64,000 nt of DNA. It comes from Saccharospirillum alexandrii (lineage in GTDB: Bacteria; Pseudomonadota; Gammaproteobacteria; Pseudomonadales; Natronospirillaceae). How positions within the stretch are numbered: position 1 is the first letter of the stretch; the number at the start of each line of letters is the position of its first letter. Below, piece after piece: positions 11,401-20,286 of this stretch. Made by a program: the position numbers and the translations under genes. The stretch spans positions 806,283 to 870,282 of the forward strand of contig NZ_RCIP01000002.1 in the NCBI RefSeq assembly GCF_004000275.1. The letters run 5' to 3'. The notes beneath the pieces were generated by a model. It searched no databases, was not told the origin of the DNA, and saw only the letters and a list, made by a program, of their open reading frames with translations.

Positions 11401-12994
11401 TGTCGAGTATCAGCGTATCCACCGCCAGGGAGGTACCCTGATATCCGATCGCACTCCCCGCTTGCAACGCCAGAGAAAAATTATCGCCGCCATTCAGGTT
11501 GCCATTCAGTGAGAGCCCTGAACCCGCCTGCAAACTCAGGGTCGTGTCGGCGATTGAATCGAACCGACTGAGCGGCGAGTCAACAACCAGGTCATTGCTT
11601 GCGATGACCCTGACGTCGCTGTCATTGAGACTGCTGACGACGCTCGATGCCAGAATCTCGGAACCCACGCCGACCGGATTAAATTCATCCCCATCGACTG
11701 GGTTGGTGTCTACCCCGGGCGACAGGGTTTCGACAATCTCCATGTCACCGGCTGCTATGGTCCAACTGCCGGTATCCAGTGCGGTGGTGTTCGCACTGAC
11801 CTCGCCGATAATCCAGATCTGCCCCTCACTGCGGGTGACAACCTGGCCCCCGCTATTGCCCAGGACGGCGTTGTCGGCGTTGATGCTGCCGTAAAACTGG
11901 GTATTGGACAGGCTGTCTACCTCGACGGTACCGCCGTCGCCATTCCCGGTCGCATTGGCGCTTATTCCGGACCCCTGGGCCAGATACACCTGGTCGGTTT
12001 CCAGTCCGCCCAGGCTGCCACCCACCTGAACCCGGCCACCACCGTTCACGCCATCGGCGCTGACCTGCCCGCCTGTGTCGACGCCAACCTGTTTGCCAAC
12101 CAGCGTAATGTCACCTCCGGTGCCTGAGTCGGTACCACTGCTTGCAATGACCTCGCCACCATCAGCCACCCAGACAGCGCTGTTGTCGGCGATTAGTCGG
12201 ATATCACCGCCATCGCCATCCTCAACGGTTATGGCGTTGGCCGAGACCAGACCTTCAACGTTTACCGCTCGGCTGATCACTGTATCCAGTGCGGCGGATG
12301 AAAGCTCGATATACCCTCCCTGGCTGAGAATATCGCCGTTGACGCCGACCTCAATGCCCTGCTGATTCGACACATCCGCATCGTCGAGATCAATGTCGAA
12401 ACCAATACTGGACCCACCAAAGGTAACAGTGCCCTGGGTGTGGTTGCTCAGATTGATATCGGTCGCATTGATGTCCCCGGAAATTGAGATATCCGGAGCG
12501 AAGTAAGCCACGGTGCCACCATTGGCGTTTACCGAACCGGCTTGAGTGATTGCGTTAGTACCGGAGTCCCCGTTCAGGGTGAGAATGTCGTTATTCAGGC
12601 TGCCTGTGGATGTGGTAGCGACCAGCGATCCTACATTGACCGTTGAATCCGCTCCGAAGAATAAGCCATTGGGGTTGGAAAGAATCAGCGTGCCGTTGGA
12701 CTCAAGCGTTCCCAGAATTTGCGATACTGAACCGCCGCCGATGTTGTTCAACGTAACGCCGTTATTATTGTCGAGTGTAAAAACGACTGACTCACCGGTT
12801 CCTATATCGAAACTGTTCCATTCGATCGTCTCAAAATCAACGGACTGATCGATTTCCGTTACGGTGCCGTTAACACTAATAGTGGTCGTTCCCGTGTTGG
12901 GAGTGCCCCCGCTTGGCGCCGCCCGCCCCACAAGGGGTACCGATAAAAGCGGCAGCGCTATCAATACAGAAACCCGGTGCAATCCATTCATCAT
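8489..12994 (-). CDS. TpsA-type exoprotein, filamentous haemagglutinin family
   Basis: A 1501-residue secreted protein with a signal peptide (residues 1 to ~25, ending GRAA). A two-partner-secretion domain spans about residues 35-140, with the hallmark NPNGLFFG at 107-114 after FETIEWNSFDIG. The rest is a long run of Gly/Asn/Asp/Leu-rich beta-helix repeats. The C-terminus is short and ordinary, with no VENN motif, pretoxin or toxin domain, which argues for an adhesin over a contact-dependent inhibition toxin. Starts at 12994 and 12991 both follow GGAG. A longer reading frame into tpsB was rejected. The partner gene tpsB is 19 bases upstream in the same operon. Confidence 0.88.
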   Translation of the reverse strand: MMNGLHRVSVLIALPLLSVPLVGRAAPSGGTPNTGTTTISVNGTVTEIDQSVDFETIEWNSFDIGTGESVVFTLDNNNGVTLNNIGGGSVSQILGTLESNGTLILSNPNGLFFGADSTVNVGSLVATTSTGSLNNDILTLNGDSGTNAITQAGSVNANGGTVAYFAPDISISGDINATDINLSNHTQGTVTFGGSSIGFDIDLDDADVSNQQGIEVGVNGDILSQGGYIELSSAALDTVISRAVNVEGLVSANAITVEDGDGGDIRLIADNSAVWVADGGEVIASSGTDSGTGGDITLVGKQVGVDTGGQVSADGVNGGGRVQVGGSLGGLETDQVYLAQGSGISANATGNGDGGTVEVDSLSNTQFYGSINADNAVLGNSGGQVVTRSEGQIWIIGEVSANTTALDTGSWTIAAGDMEIVETLSPGVDTNPVDGDEFNPVGVGSEILASSVVSSLNDSDVRVIASNDLVVDSPLSRFDSIADTTLSLQAGSGLSLNGNLNGGDNFSLALQAGSAIGYQGTSLAVDTLILDTPEFNTVSGSPLTMDVTSLITGADMQWNASSDLLLRDTEISSLAPDGTGRLEFDLNTNDLELGGVGQDDGASGMGELVFSRVNELTLTNNLVVSDETAELDLRNGVTSITLDNDISLFTSGGGVRLAPVEGNTHSMLVDNGNAGTGTIALGSLTNLAGLSVFTEGAVRLGNNIETGGSLSIDASQIIQETGSLTLEAGSSLSLSGTIEGDGAPGSFDLTLLAGTGNMNLDSIGVSERYGDIELNAGTGEIELGGTIRTGTLAVVAQTLNLDTDTLLDISTGSLDLGDVVVESADSSLSIVANQVELGEVNTEGLTVGGSLLYLTDDVDAGAGGIGFGNLSTLLLGQDTDLSVAGAGDLILVDNVLGGYGLTLNVAQGDVYLGEQNALTTLQYLVVNDTDASSGTLTLGNTLTTSDGIDLRDTGDIIGISGDAILSAGTGDLLLNGTQLDMANNSLTASSDTTITLGTLDNADIVTLNSQQTRLNGVIVASELNFSEAGELVLAGDSQLTGALDLGDDVQAVAINGPYELSIDNLGADLRLYDVGSSNALEAFSLVNAGTLELDNLTTSGSGGISLSGQQLLLTADTTFDTASANGTIDLSGIDVNGAYTLSLNAGGGGVSLGNIGQAQRLVSLDLIQASSLGLGGRISTDDAQIDFSQVFAIELTDDTELDTSANDGTIDLGTASIDGTFDLILNSGAGAIVLGEVGQNIALQSLVLNTGSDLTIDQNIMVIDELSIDANSLSLDKALSSSGGTVTANAEAGIAMTENASIEGREGITLVTQAGDLALGQLVSGVGLVSLTAVEGSVVNAIDDFVSLTDTSVNITAPEVEIRAGSGIGAGALQPIVLDVPTNGDIFLSLTEPVAYVVNLNGADITVTGGTVFDNQQGSQVAFNRESATLGAADAYWRAWAQADGMLWQEPSLLFAITQPGYEIPANVLLENDAISSDLPAVPGLVFDNGWTLRYPLRSAN

Positions 12995-13013
12995 CTCACT
13001 CCGTTGCAGCCCG

Positions 13014-14735
13014 TCAGAAGGTACGACTGATGCGAAAACCAAAACTGACCCGACGCCCATCACTGGGCATTTGAGCACCGATGGGTACGGCCAGATCCAA
13101 CCGGGTTTGATAGTGCCGTGCCAGGCGGAATTCAGTATAGACACCCACGCTCATCGCAGTGGGGTTGGCTTCTTCGTTGGGCAAAGCCTCGTTCAGGCTG
13201 CCCATGGCAAAATCCCAGAAGGCGGCCAGTTTAAGCTGACTGACCGGCAGAGTCAGTTCCGGCGCCGCGGACAAGCCATAGTACTCAACCGACAGCGCCC
13301 AGGCGGAATCCGCACTACGATCACCCGCGGGGTAACCCCGCACCGTGTCACTGCCGCCAAAGCTGTACTGTTCGAGCGACGTCAGCAGGTTGGAACTCAG
13401 TTGCAGGTCGGAATGAAGTGACAGGTACTGGCCACCCACCGCCTGGGTTCGCTCACCACTCAGGCGCCACACCGTAAAGGTACCGCCGGCCCGGTCACCG
13501 GAGCTGCCTACCCGGCTGCTATCCTCATCACCGCTGCCATCCATACTGCCCAGGAAACTTCCAATTCCCTGATTCACCGACGCATCAAGCTGACTGACGC
13601 CGCCACCCAACCAGGCATCCGATGCCTGCCAGGTCCCACCCAGCGACAATACGGTCAGGCGATCATCACCAAGACTGTCATCGTTCAGATCACTGTTGGA
13701 ACGCTTGAACTGAAGCGACTGATACACCGAGGAGCGTTTAATCTGGCTGCGCCCAAGGTAGCGCTCAGTCCGCAGGCCAAACTGACGGGTGCCACCTTCG
13801 ATATCCAGAATCTCAAGGTCACCCCCCACAGAAAAGGCACTGCCGCTGAGGTTCAGGCTCGCATCGGTATTATCCCAAAGCCAGACTGGGCCTCCCAAGC
13901 CCATCATATCAAGGGGCATGCGGTATTGGGTTTGGCCGGAAATGGAATTATTGGGCAATAGTGAGAATCTGAGCTGAGCAGACAACTGATCCGCCCGATT
14001 GGCCAGATTGTTCGCCTGCCCGGCCAGTGTCACCCGGTAAGTTCCGGTATTTTCACTGCCATAATTATCTACGGCGGCCAGTATGCCAAACGGCTGTTCA
14101 CCCAGCACATCCAGCTGCAGCCTCGTTGTGCCTGGCTGCTCCCCGGCCGTCAGCGAGCTGCGCAGATCGATGCCTGGAAAATCGGAAAGCCGCAGCAGTT
14201 TCTGCTCCAGCACAGCCTCCTGCACCGGCGCGTCAATCAGAGGCTCAAACAGAATATTCAGCGTTTCATCGCTGTATAGATTATTGTTCTGTGGAGAAAC
14301 ATCGCCCAGAATCCCGATCACCAGCTGCAACGTCAGGGTTGCGTTCTCGAGGCGTTGTTCGGGAATGATCACCCGCGCCAGAATAAACCCCTGTTCGCGC
14401 AGAAAGTTACCCAGATTAGCCACCAGATCGTTCAGTTCGGCGACGTTGTATTCACCATTGCGTTCATCTCGATGCGCAGTTACCCGCTGCCTGAGCGCTT
14501 CCATATCAACCCCAGCCGCTTCAGCAGACTCGAACGCTTCATAACGGAAAGTATTGATGATTATGACGGGCTGATCATTTGTATTCGACGTTACTCTGGG
14601 GGGGAGTTCAGCGGGCGGTCCGAACCGGGTCGGCGTATCACCCTGGAAGAAGGGGCTTTCTGTTTCAGCACGGGCAGCCACACTCGCCAGCACGGCAACA
14701 CTGAACAATACGACGCCTGAAAATCCCTTTTTCAA
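13014..14735 (-). CDS. TpsB/ShlB-type outer-membrane transporter (two-partner secretion)
   Basis: A 573-residue Omp85-superfamily exporter. A signal peptide (residues 1-23, ending ARA) is followed by an N-terminal linker and a POTRA_2 domain of about 75 residues. This contains FLREQGFILARVIIPEQ, a typical ShlB feature. A C-terminal 16-strand barrel starts near residue 220 and ends in the outer-membrane signature phenylalanine (ISRTF). It should recognise the TPS domain of the downstream exoprotein and move it across the outer membrane. It is the first gene of the tpsB-tpsA operon and diverges from clpV. Confidence 0.92.
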   Translation of the reverse strand: MKKGFSGVVLFSVAVLASVAARAETESPFFQGDTPTRFGPPAELPPRVTSNTNDQPVIIINTFRYEAFESAEAAGVDMEALRQRVTAHRDERNGEYNVAELNDLVANLGNFLREQGFILARVIIPEQRLENATLTLQLVIGILGDVSPQNNNLYSDETLNILFEPLIDAPVQEAVLEQKLLRLSDFPGIDLRSSLTAGEQPGTTRLQLDVLGEQPFGILAAVDNYGSENTGTYRVTLAGQANNLANRADQLSAQLRFSLLPNNSISGQTQYRMPLDMMGLGGPVWLWDNTDASLNLSGSAFSVGGDLEILDIEGGTRQFGLRTERYLGRSQIKRSSVYQSLQFKRSNSDLNDDSLGDDRLTVLSLGGTWQASDAWLGGGVSQLDASVNQGIGSFLGSMDGSGDEDSSRVGSSGDRAGGTFTVWRLSGERTQAVGGQYLSLHSDLQLSSNLLTSLEQYSFGGSDTVRGYPAGDRSADSAWALSVEYYGLSAAPELTLPVSQLKLAAFWDFAMGSLNEALPNEEANPTAMSVGVYTEFRLARHYQTRLDLAVPIGAQMPSDGRRVSFGFRISRTF

Positions 14736-15128
14736 CGAGCTCTCCCCTGTTTACAGCAGACTGTTCTATGACCAGTTCAATCCAACTACTTTGCCAGAAT
14801 AAGCCACCAGGCACCAGCCACAGCGACGGCTGATGAGAATGAAGCGGTTGACTTCAAAATCCCATCATTAAAATCAATCAGTTAGCAATTTGCTGCTGCT
14901 TTTTCGCCGTTCTAACATCCCCAAACACTGTCTGGCCTGCTATGGTAACCGGAGTAATGCCAAGTGCAGCCTGATCCGAATTTATGCGATATTTCAATAA
15001 ATCGCCAAGGCGTCGAATGCATTGGCCAGCCATCACAACAGCACCACCGGCTATCACTATGCAGCCGGTAAAGTACTGTGATCACACCGGGCTTCAGGCT
15101 ATCACCTGCTCAACAAGGACGTAGATCG
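14736..15128. other. Divergent intergenic region, tpsB / clpV
   Basis: About 390 bases with no supportable gene. It must carry the promoters of tpsB-tpsA (leftward) and clpV (rightward). A TTGACT at 14848-14853 followed by TAAAAT at 14869-14874 is a weak rightward promoter candidate with short spacing. No operator repeat or sigma-54 site was recognised. Confidence 0.4.
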
Positions 15129-17756
15129 ATGATTTCCATAAACATCAAAGGCTTAGTCGCCAAACTCAATCCAACACTTAAAACTTGCCTTGAAGGCGCC
15201 GCTGGTTTGGCCATGGCCAACAGCCAATACAACGTTGAAATTGAGCACTGGCTGGCCAAGCTGCTTGAACACCCGGACACCGACCTGATCAAGCTGTTCG
15301 ATGCCTACGACATTGAAGCCGAAACCCTGCAAACCCAGCTGACCCGTGCCATCGACCAGTTTAAGAAAGGCAATACACGCCCGCCTGCACTGTCCCAAAC
15401 CCTGGTTGACCTGGTCACTCAAAGCTGGCTACTGGCTTCGGCCGAATATGGCCATGCACAGGTTACAACAGGCCACCTGCTAACCGCTGCCATGCTCGAC
15501 CCGAGCCTGAGCAACCAACTTAAGAATGCGCTTCCAGTATTGTCAACGCTCTCCGGCGAGGCACTTAAAACCTTTGCGCAAAGCGTTATTGGTACAACCT
15601 CCGAGTCCGCTTTGGTGCAGCAGGCCACCTCCGGCTCAACTGCCGGCCCAGCCTCGTCACAAGCCGACCCCATGGCAGGCTCGGCCCTGTCGAAGTTTAC
15701 GATCAACCTGACCGCCAAAGCCAAGGGAGGCGATATGGACCCGGTGCTGGGCCGGGATGAAGAAATTCGCCAACTGATCGACGTGCTGATGCGACGCCGC
15801 CAGAATAACCCCATCCTCACAGGTGAGCCCGGCGTGGGTAAAACCGCCGTGGTGGAGGGCCTTGCCCAGCGAATTGTGAACGACGATGTGCCTGCCCCCC
15901 TCAAAGGTGTGCAACTGTTGTCGTTGGATATGGGCCTGCTTGAAGCTGGCGCCAGCGTGAAAGGCGAGTTCGAAAACCGGCTCAAGGCGGTGATTCAGGA
16001 GGTGAAGGAATCACCCGAACCGATCATCATGTTCATCGACGAAGCCCACACCATGATTGGCGCCGGAGGCCGTGAAGGCCAGGGTGATGCCGCCAATCTG
16101 ATGAAACCGGCGCTGGCCCGGGGCGAGTTCCGTACCATCGCTGCTACCACCTATGCCGAATACAAGAAGTACTTCGAAAAAGACCCGGCCCTGACTCGCC
16201 GCTTCCAGGTGGTTAACGTTGCTGAACCCGACGAAACCCGGGCTATCAATATGATGCGCGGCATCGCCAAGTCACTTGAACAGCATCATGAGGTGATCAT
16301 CCTCGACAGCGCCATTGAAGCAGCCGTCAAACTCAGCAGTCGCTATATTCCCTCACGCCATTTGCCCGATAAGGCCGTCAGCCTGCTGGACACCGCCTGC
16401 GCCCGTGTCGCCCTCAGCCAGGGATCAACCCCAGCAGTCATCGAAGATGCCCAGAAAGCCGTGCAGCAGTTCGAGATCAACCTGAACTTGCTGGAACGCG
16501 AGCAGCTTAGTCACGGCGGCCTGGACGAAAAAATAGCCGACTATCAATCCGCTCTGGAGCAGACTCGAAAGCGACTGACCACACTGCAAGCCCAGTGGCA
16601 AAAAGAACTCAATAAAGTTGCCGACATCAAATCGCTGTTCGAGCAAAGGGCCGAGAAGCCCGAAGACGCGGAACTGACCGCCAGGCTGAATGAGGAACGC
16701 CATGCGCTTAGCGAACTGCAGGGCGAATCTCCCATGGTCTTCCTCAGCGTCGACCAAAACGCCATTGCCATTGTGGTCGCCAACTGGACTGGCATACCGG
16801 TCGGCCGCATGGTCAGCGATGAATTAAACTCGGTTTTGCAACTGGCCGATCACCTGAAAGAACGCGTTGTCGGGCAGGATCATGCCCTGAAAGAAGTGGC
16901 CGAGGCCATTCGAACCTCTCGCGCCGGGTTAATGGACCCGCGCAAGCCCATCGGCGTATTCCTGATGATCGGTACCTCCGGCGCGGGCAAGACTGAAACC
17001 GCCCTGGCACTGGCTGAATCTCTATACGGCGGTGAACAGAACGTCATCACCATCAACATGAGTGAGTTCAAAGAGGAGCACAAGGTTTCAATGCTGCTTG
17101 GCGCGCCAGCCGGCTATGTCGGCTTTGGTGAGGGTGGTGTGCTAACAGAAGCCGTGCGCCGCAAGCCCTACAGTGTCGTACTGCTCGACGAAATGGAAAA
17201 GGCCCACCCCGGCATTCAGGATATTTTCTACAATTTGTTCGACAAAGGCACCATCAAAGACGGCGCAGGGCTCGACATTGATTTTCGAAACACGGTAGTC
17301 ATCATGACGTCCAACGCCTGCTCGGGGTCCATTGCGCAATACTGCGAAACCAACCCAAACCCGGACGACAAGGCTCTACTTGAAGCCGTTCGTCCCGAGC
17401 TACTGGAACACTTTCGGCCAGCCTTTCTCGGACGTACCCGCATCATCCCCTACTTCCCGCTATCGAGCGACGTACTGGCGACCATTGTTGGTCTCAACAT
17501 GAATCGCATTGAGCGAAGGGTAAAAGAGCACTACGGCGCTTCGTTCAGCTATGACGAAGCGGTTGTAGAGAGCATTGTAGACCGCTGTCAGGACCCAGAT
17601 ACCGGGGCCCGTAATGTTGAGAATGTTATCAGCCGCAGCATCCTGCCTGAGTTGGCATCCCAGTGCCTTGCACGCATGGCCGAAGGGAGCTCCATCAAGT
17701 CAATTCATCTTGCCATGAATGAACTGGCAAGTGAATTTTCCTACCAGCTAGAATAA
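15129..17756 (+). CDS. clpV: ClpV/TssH, T6SS sheath-recycling AAA+ ATPase
   Basis: An 875-residue double AAA+ ATPase that disassembles the contracted TssB-TssC sheath in the cytoplasm. It has an N-terminal Clp repeat domain (about 1-150), a first AAA domain with Walker A GEPGVGKT (~232-239) and Walker [10 protein letters not shown] (~299), a ClpB-type coiled middle section, and a second AAA domain with Walker A GTSGAGKT (~615) and Walker [13 protein letters not shown] (~684). ATG 15129 follows AGGACGTAGATCG. A GTG at 15078 is less likely. It stops 5 bases before the convergent DUF3467-like gene. Confidence 0.95.
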   Translation: MISINIKGLVAKLNPTLKTCLEGAAGLAMANSQYNVEIEHWLAKLLEHPDTDLIKLFDAYDIEAETLQTQLTRAIDQFKKGNTRPPALSQTLVDLVTQSWLLASAEYGHAQVTTGHLLTAAMLDPSLSNQLKNALPVLSTLSGEALKTFAQSVIGTTSESALVQQATSGSTAGPASSQADPMAGSALSKFTINLTAKAKGGDMDPVLGRDEEIRQLIDVLMRRRQNNPILTGEPGVGKTAVVEGLAQRIVNDDVPAPLKGVQLLSLDMGLLEAGASVKGEFENRLKAVIQEVKESPEPIIMFIDEAHTMIGAGGREGQGDAANLMKPALARGEFRTIAATTYAEYKKYFEKDPALTRRFQVVNVAEPDETRAINMMRGIAKSLEQHHEVIILDSAIEAAVKLSSRYIPSRHLPDKAVSLLDTACARVALSQGSTPAVIEDAQKAVQQFEINLNLLEREQLSHGGLDEKIADYQSALEQTRKRLTTLQAQWQKELNKVADIKSLFEQRAEKPEDAELTARLNEERHALSELQGESPMVFLSVDQNAIAIVVANWTGIPVGRMVSDELNSVLQLADHLKERVVGQDHALKEVAEAIRTSRAGLMDPRKPIGVFLMIGTSGAGKTETALALAESLYGGEQNVITINMSEFKEEHKVSMLLGAPAGYVGFGEGGVLTEAVRRKPYSVVLLDEMEKAHPGIQDIFYNLFDKGTIKDGAGLDIDFRNTVVIMTSNACSGSIAQYCETNPNPDDKALLEAVRPELLEHFRPAFLGRTRIIPYFPLSSDVLATIVGLNMNRIERRVKEHYGASFSYDEAVVESIVDRCQDPDTGARNVENVISRSILPELASQCLARMAEGSSIKSIHLAMNELASEFSYQLE

Positions 17757-17761
17757 CGGCC

Positions 17762-18088
17762 TCAGGAGCGTTGCTGCCGCATCTCTTGTTGCAATCGCTC
17801 CTGAGCGTCCTTTAACGACTGCCCCAAGCGGGCGTGAAAATCGTAAGCATTCGCCATAGAGACGACGATGCGATCAGAAATAGTGGCCTGGTTGGGTACA
17901 CTCCGGTGGATATTGCCCAATTCAAAAACAACTTCGCCACGGCCGACAAAAATATTCAGCACATCCCGATAGCGATAATCAATACCCTCGGCAAACGTCA
18001 CCTCAACACGTTGACTTTCGTCTGCCGTATTTGAAGATGCCTCTCCATTCTGACCACTTACATTAGTACTTGAACTTGAGTCAACCAT
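17762..18088 (-). CDS. DUF3467-like small protein of the T6SS accessory operon
   Basis: A 108-residue protein. After a polar Ser/Asn-rich start, VEVTFAEGIDYRYRDVLNIF leads into a strand-rich middle and a C-terminal helix (SMANAYDFHARLGQSLKDA). This resembles DUF3467, small proteins of unknown function. The ATG at 18088 is favoured because upstream codons read as low-complexity Cys/Arg sequence. It is the last gene of the vgrG operon, immediately after the DUF4150 gene, the position where a cargo or immunity gene often sits. A role as adaptor or immunity protein is only inferred from position. Confidence 0.6.
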   Translation of the reverse strand: MVDSSSSTNVSGQNGEASSNTADESQRVEVTFAEGIDYRYRDVLNIFVGRGEVVFELGNIHRSVPNQATISDRIVVSMANAYDFHARLGQSLKDAQERLQQEMRQQRS

Positions 18089-18116
18089 AACATCTCTTGA
18101 TCCATAACTGTGCTGA

Positions 18117-18530
18117 TTAGGACAACGACATAACCTTAACCTGACTGGGCACCAGCGAGGCACCGAAAGCACCGGGGCTCATACCGTTCTGACCGGAAGG
18201 TGACAGCATTTTAGTGACCGGCAACCCACCCATCAGCGTGGTAAAACTGCCCAACATACTGCGCGTAGGCCCCATCACCATACCCGACAAGGGGTTCATG
18301 TTGACCCCGGCATTGTCACCATTACTCATTGGCGTCACGGTCATCATATTATGAGCCGGCATCGCCATCACCAGCACTTTAACCTGTGAGGGAATTGCCG
18401 TCATCGGCATTGCAATGTTTGGATATGGAATAGGCGTTGGAACAGGGCCCGCTGGCGTGGGTATCGGTGTCAAACAGACATCCGGCATCGCGAAATCCAT
18501 CCCTGCCATCTGTGTTTTAACAAAAACCAT
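18117..18530 (-). CDS. DUF4150 PAAR-like spike-tip protein
   Basis: A 137-residue protein rich in Met, Pro and Gly, with the DUF4150 pattern: MDFAMPDVCLTP near the start, repeated PxPIPYPNIA turns, a central VMAMPAHNM, and a Gly-rich MGGLPVT segment. DUF4150 proteins act like PAAR proteins that cap the VgrG spike and can carry effectors. No C-terminal toxin extension is present. The ATG at 18530 has GGAG 6 bases upstream. It lies 10 bases after the DUF3540 stop in the vgrG-DUF2169-pentapeptide-DUF3540-DUF4150 order known from other T6SS clusters. Confidence 0.82.
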   Translation of the reverse strand: MVFVKTQMAGMDFAMPDVCLTPIPTPAGPVPTPIPYPNIAMPMTAIPSQVKVLVMAMPAHNMMTVTPMSNGDNAGVNMNPLSGMVMGPTRSMLGSFTTLMGGLPVTKMLSPSGQNGMSPGAFGASLVPSQVKVMSLS

Positions 18531-18540
18531 TGTTAACTCC

Positions 18541-19170
18541 CTAACCCATGTGAATGCGTTCGGCATTCATTCGTAAATCTTTACGTGCGTCCACAACTGT
18601 TTGTTTCGACTGCTGCATGTGCGTATTGGTAACTTGCTCAGTGAGTTGATTCGCCTGACGCACCTCATGGCCTCGAACCATGCTAATCAGGGTGCGTGCA
18701 TTACGACTGATACGATCACTGATAACATCCAGACTGCGACTGATCATCCTGATCGCGCTGCTGTGCAGCGTCACATCTTCAGACAATGCGTTAACACTGG
18801 TAGCGGCAACAGAGAGTTTTTCGGTAGAAACCGAGGTTTCACGATTAACCCAGTGGGCGCTTTGTGAACGAATTGTGATCTGTGCCGGGCTGTTGACTTT
18901 CACTGGCCCGGAAAAGCCTAGCGTTACTTCAGACAGTTCACTGCCCTGTCGCTCCAAAACTGATAACACATACAACTCACGGCAACTACGGCTTACCAGT
19001 ACCAAGTCACCCGGCTCCGGATTCACCAGACAGGAAACGGCACGCCTTCCCATCTCAACACCCGCTGGCGTCTGTAGCAATATCTGACTACCTTCAATTC
19101 CCTGTACCCGTACTTCCTCCATCTGACACTGCGTTCGTGGCACAGTCATGGGGATTACTGAACTGGTCAT
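18541..19170 (-). CDS. DUF3540 T6SS accessory protein
   Basis: A 209-residue protein matching DUF3540, found with DUF4150 and DUF2169 in VgrG operons. An N-terminal small beta domain, including GDLVLVSRSCRELYVLSVLE, is followed by a helical C-terminal half ending RMNAERIHMG. A GAGG ribosome-binding site 6 bases ahead selects the ATG at 19170 over upstream ATGs at 19185 and 19182. The family is thought to help couple cargo to the spike, but its exact biochemistry is not established. Confidence 0.78.
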   Translation of the reverse strand: MTSSVIPMTVPRTQCQMEEVRVQGIEGSQILLQTPAGVEMGRRAVSCLVNPEPGDLVLVSRSCRELYVLSVLERQGSELSEVTLGFSGPVKVNSPAQITIRSQSAHWVNRETSVSTEKLSVAATSVNALSEDVTLHSSAIRMISRSLDVISDRISRNARTLISMVRGHEVRQANQLTEQVTNTHMQQSKQTVVDARKDLRMNAERIHMG

Positions 19171-19227
19171 GGTTGCCTCCATCAATTGTTCGACTACGTC
19201 ATTCGTTCACGAAAGTTCAACCGTCGG

Positions 19228-20286
19228 TCAGCCCGGGCCACGCTCTGCTGCTGCGCGCTCTTCATCTGTTTCGAGTGCTGCCGCCCGGTTTGAACCGGTC
19301 CACAAGGTCTTTTCTTCCACAATCTGATGCAGATTCGCCCTATACAGTTGCGAGTCTAGAATCACAGAGCCGGTCATATCGGCATGAGAAAAGTCTGCGT
19401 AGGTAAGGTCCGCTTTTTCAAATACAGACTCCCGACACTGACTTCGGGTAAACTGCGCCTGCTCCAGTTGTGCCCTGGTAAAATCGCAAAGGCTGACCAC
19501 CGCATCATTGAACATGGCTTGTTTGAGCTGTGCTTTGTTAAACTGGCTACCGGTGAGTTCGCTGCCAATAAAGAGCGCATTGTCCAGACAGGCCCCGTTA
19601 AAGAGACACCCCGTCATTGCTGCACCGGAAAAGCCAGCCTGTTTGAGGTCAACCTCTGAAAAATCGGCCTGAGTCAGCGTCACTTCCTGAAATTGTGGTT
19701 GATGGAACTTAGTCCTGCTGAAATCAAAGCCGCTGAAATCGATACTTCTGAAATAGGGCGTATTGAAACGGGCCCCCTCAAGCACTATTTCTTCCAGGCT
19801 AATATTGATCATATTAGCCCGCTCATGCTGACTGTAGCCAAGATCCACCCTGTCGAGGGTACAGTTCAACCAGGCGCAGTTGTCGCTGGACAGACTGCTC
19901 AGCACCACCTGGTTCAAATCACAACTGACGAAGTTGGTCTTATTGAACTCCGACTTGATCAGACTGCTCTCGTTAAACGAACATTCCTGGCAGTTTACAT
20001 AACTGAAAACAACCTGCTCACCTTGAAGTTTGCGTAAGGAACAATTGATAAAATTGGACATCACCACCTGGCAGTGTTCAAAGACCGACTGATCAAACAC
20101 GCACTCTATAAACTGACACTCAGCTATTTGACCCAGAGTAAAATCGCATCCAGAAAAATTAACCCGATGGAACTGCCCACCCTGCAGTTCAATTCGGCTA
20201 TAATCCTGACCAGTACAATTGGCATCAATCAGAATGGGTGTGTCACCAAGCCCCCTGACCCAGTCAACCAGTGCGTCTCTATTCAC
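19228..20286 (-). CDS. Pentapeptide-repeat protein of the T6SS operon
   Basis: A 352-residue protein composed largely of pentapeptide repeats (A(D/N)LxF/CxFxx type) from about residue 30 to 330, predicted to fold as a right-handed quadrilateral beta-helix. The ATG at 20286 overlaps the end of the upstream DUF2169-pentapeptide gene by 8 bases, so the two are translationally coupled. Pentapeptide proteins are common partners in DUF2169/DUF4150 VgrG operons, probably as structural or adaptor parts of the loaded spike. Gyrase-protection functions of other pentapeptide proteins are not suggested by this context. Confidence 0.8.
   Translation of the reverse strand: MNRDALVDWVRGLGDTPILIDANCTGQDYSRIELQGGQFHRVNFSGCDFTLGQIAECQFIECVFDQSVFEHCQVVMSNFINCSLRKLQGEQVVFSYVNCQECSFNESSLIKSEFNKTNFVSCDLNQVVLSSLSSDNCAWLNCTLDRVDLGYSQHERANMINISLEEIVLEGARFNTPYFRSIDFSGFDFSRTKFHQPQFQEVTLTQADFSEVDLKQAGFSGAAMTGCLFNGACLDNALFIGSELTGSQFNKAQLKQAMFNDAVVSLCDFTRAQLEQAQFTRSQCRESVFEKADLTYADFSHADMTGSVILDSQLYRANLHQIVEEKTLWTGSNRAAALETDEERAAAERGPG

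Noticed and set aside
8489-13144. Longer tpsA frame starting at 13144
   Set aside because: Residues before 12994 overlap tpsB in another frame, lack a signal peptide, and the 12994/12991 ATGs follow GGAG and a normal signal sequence.
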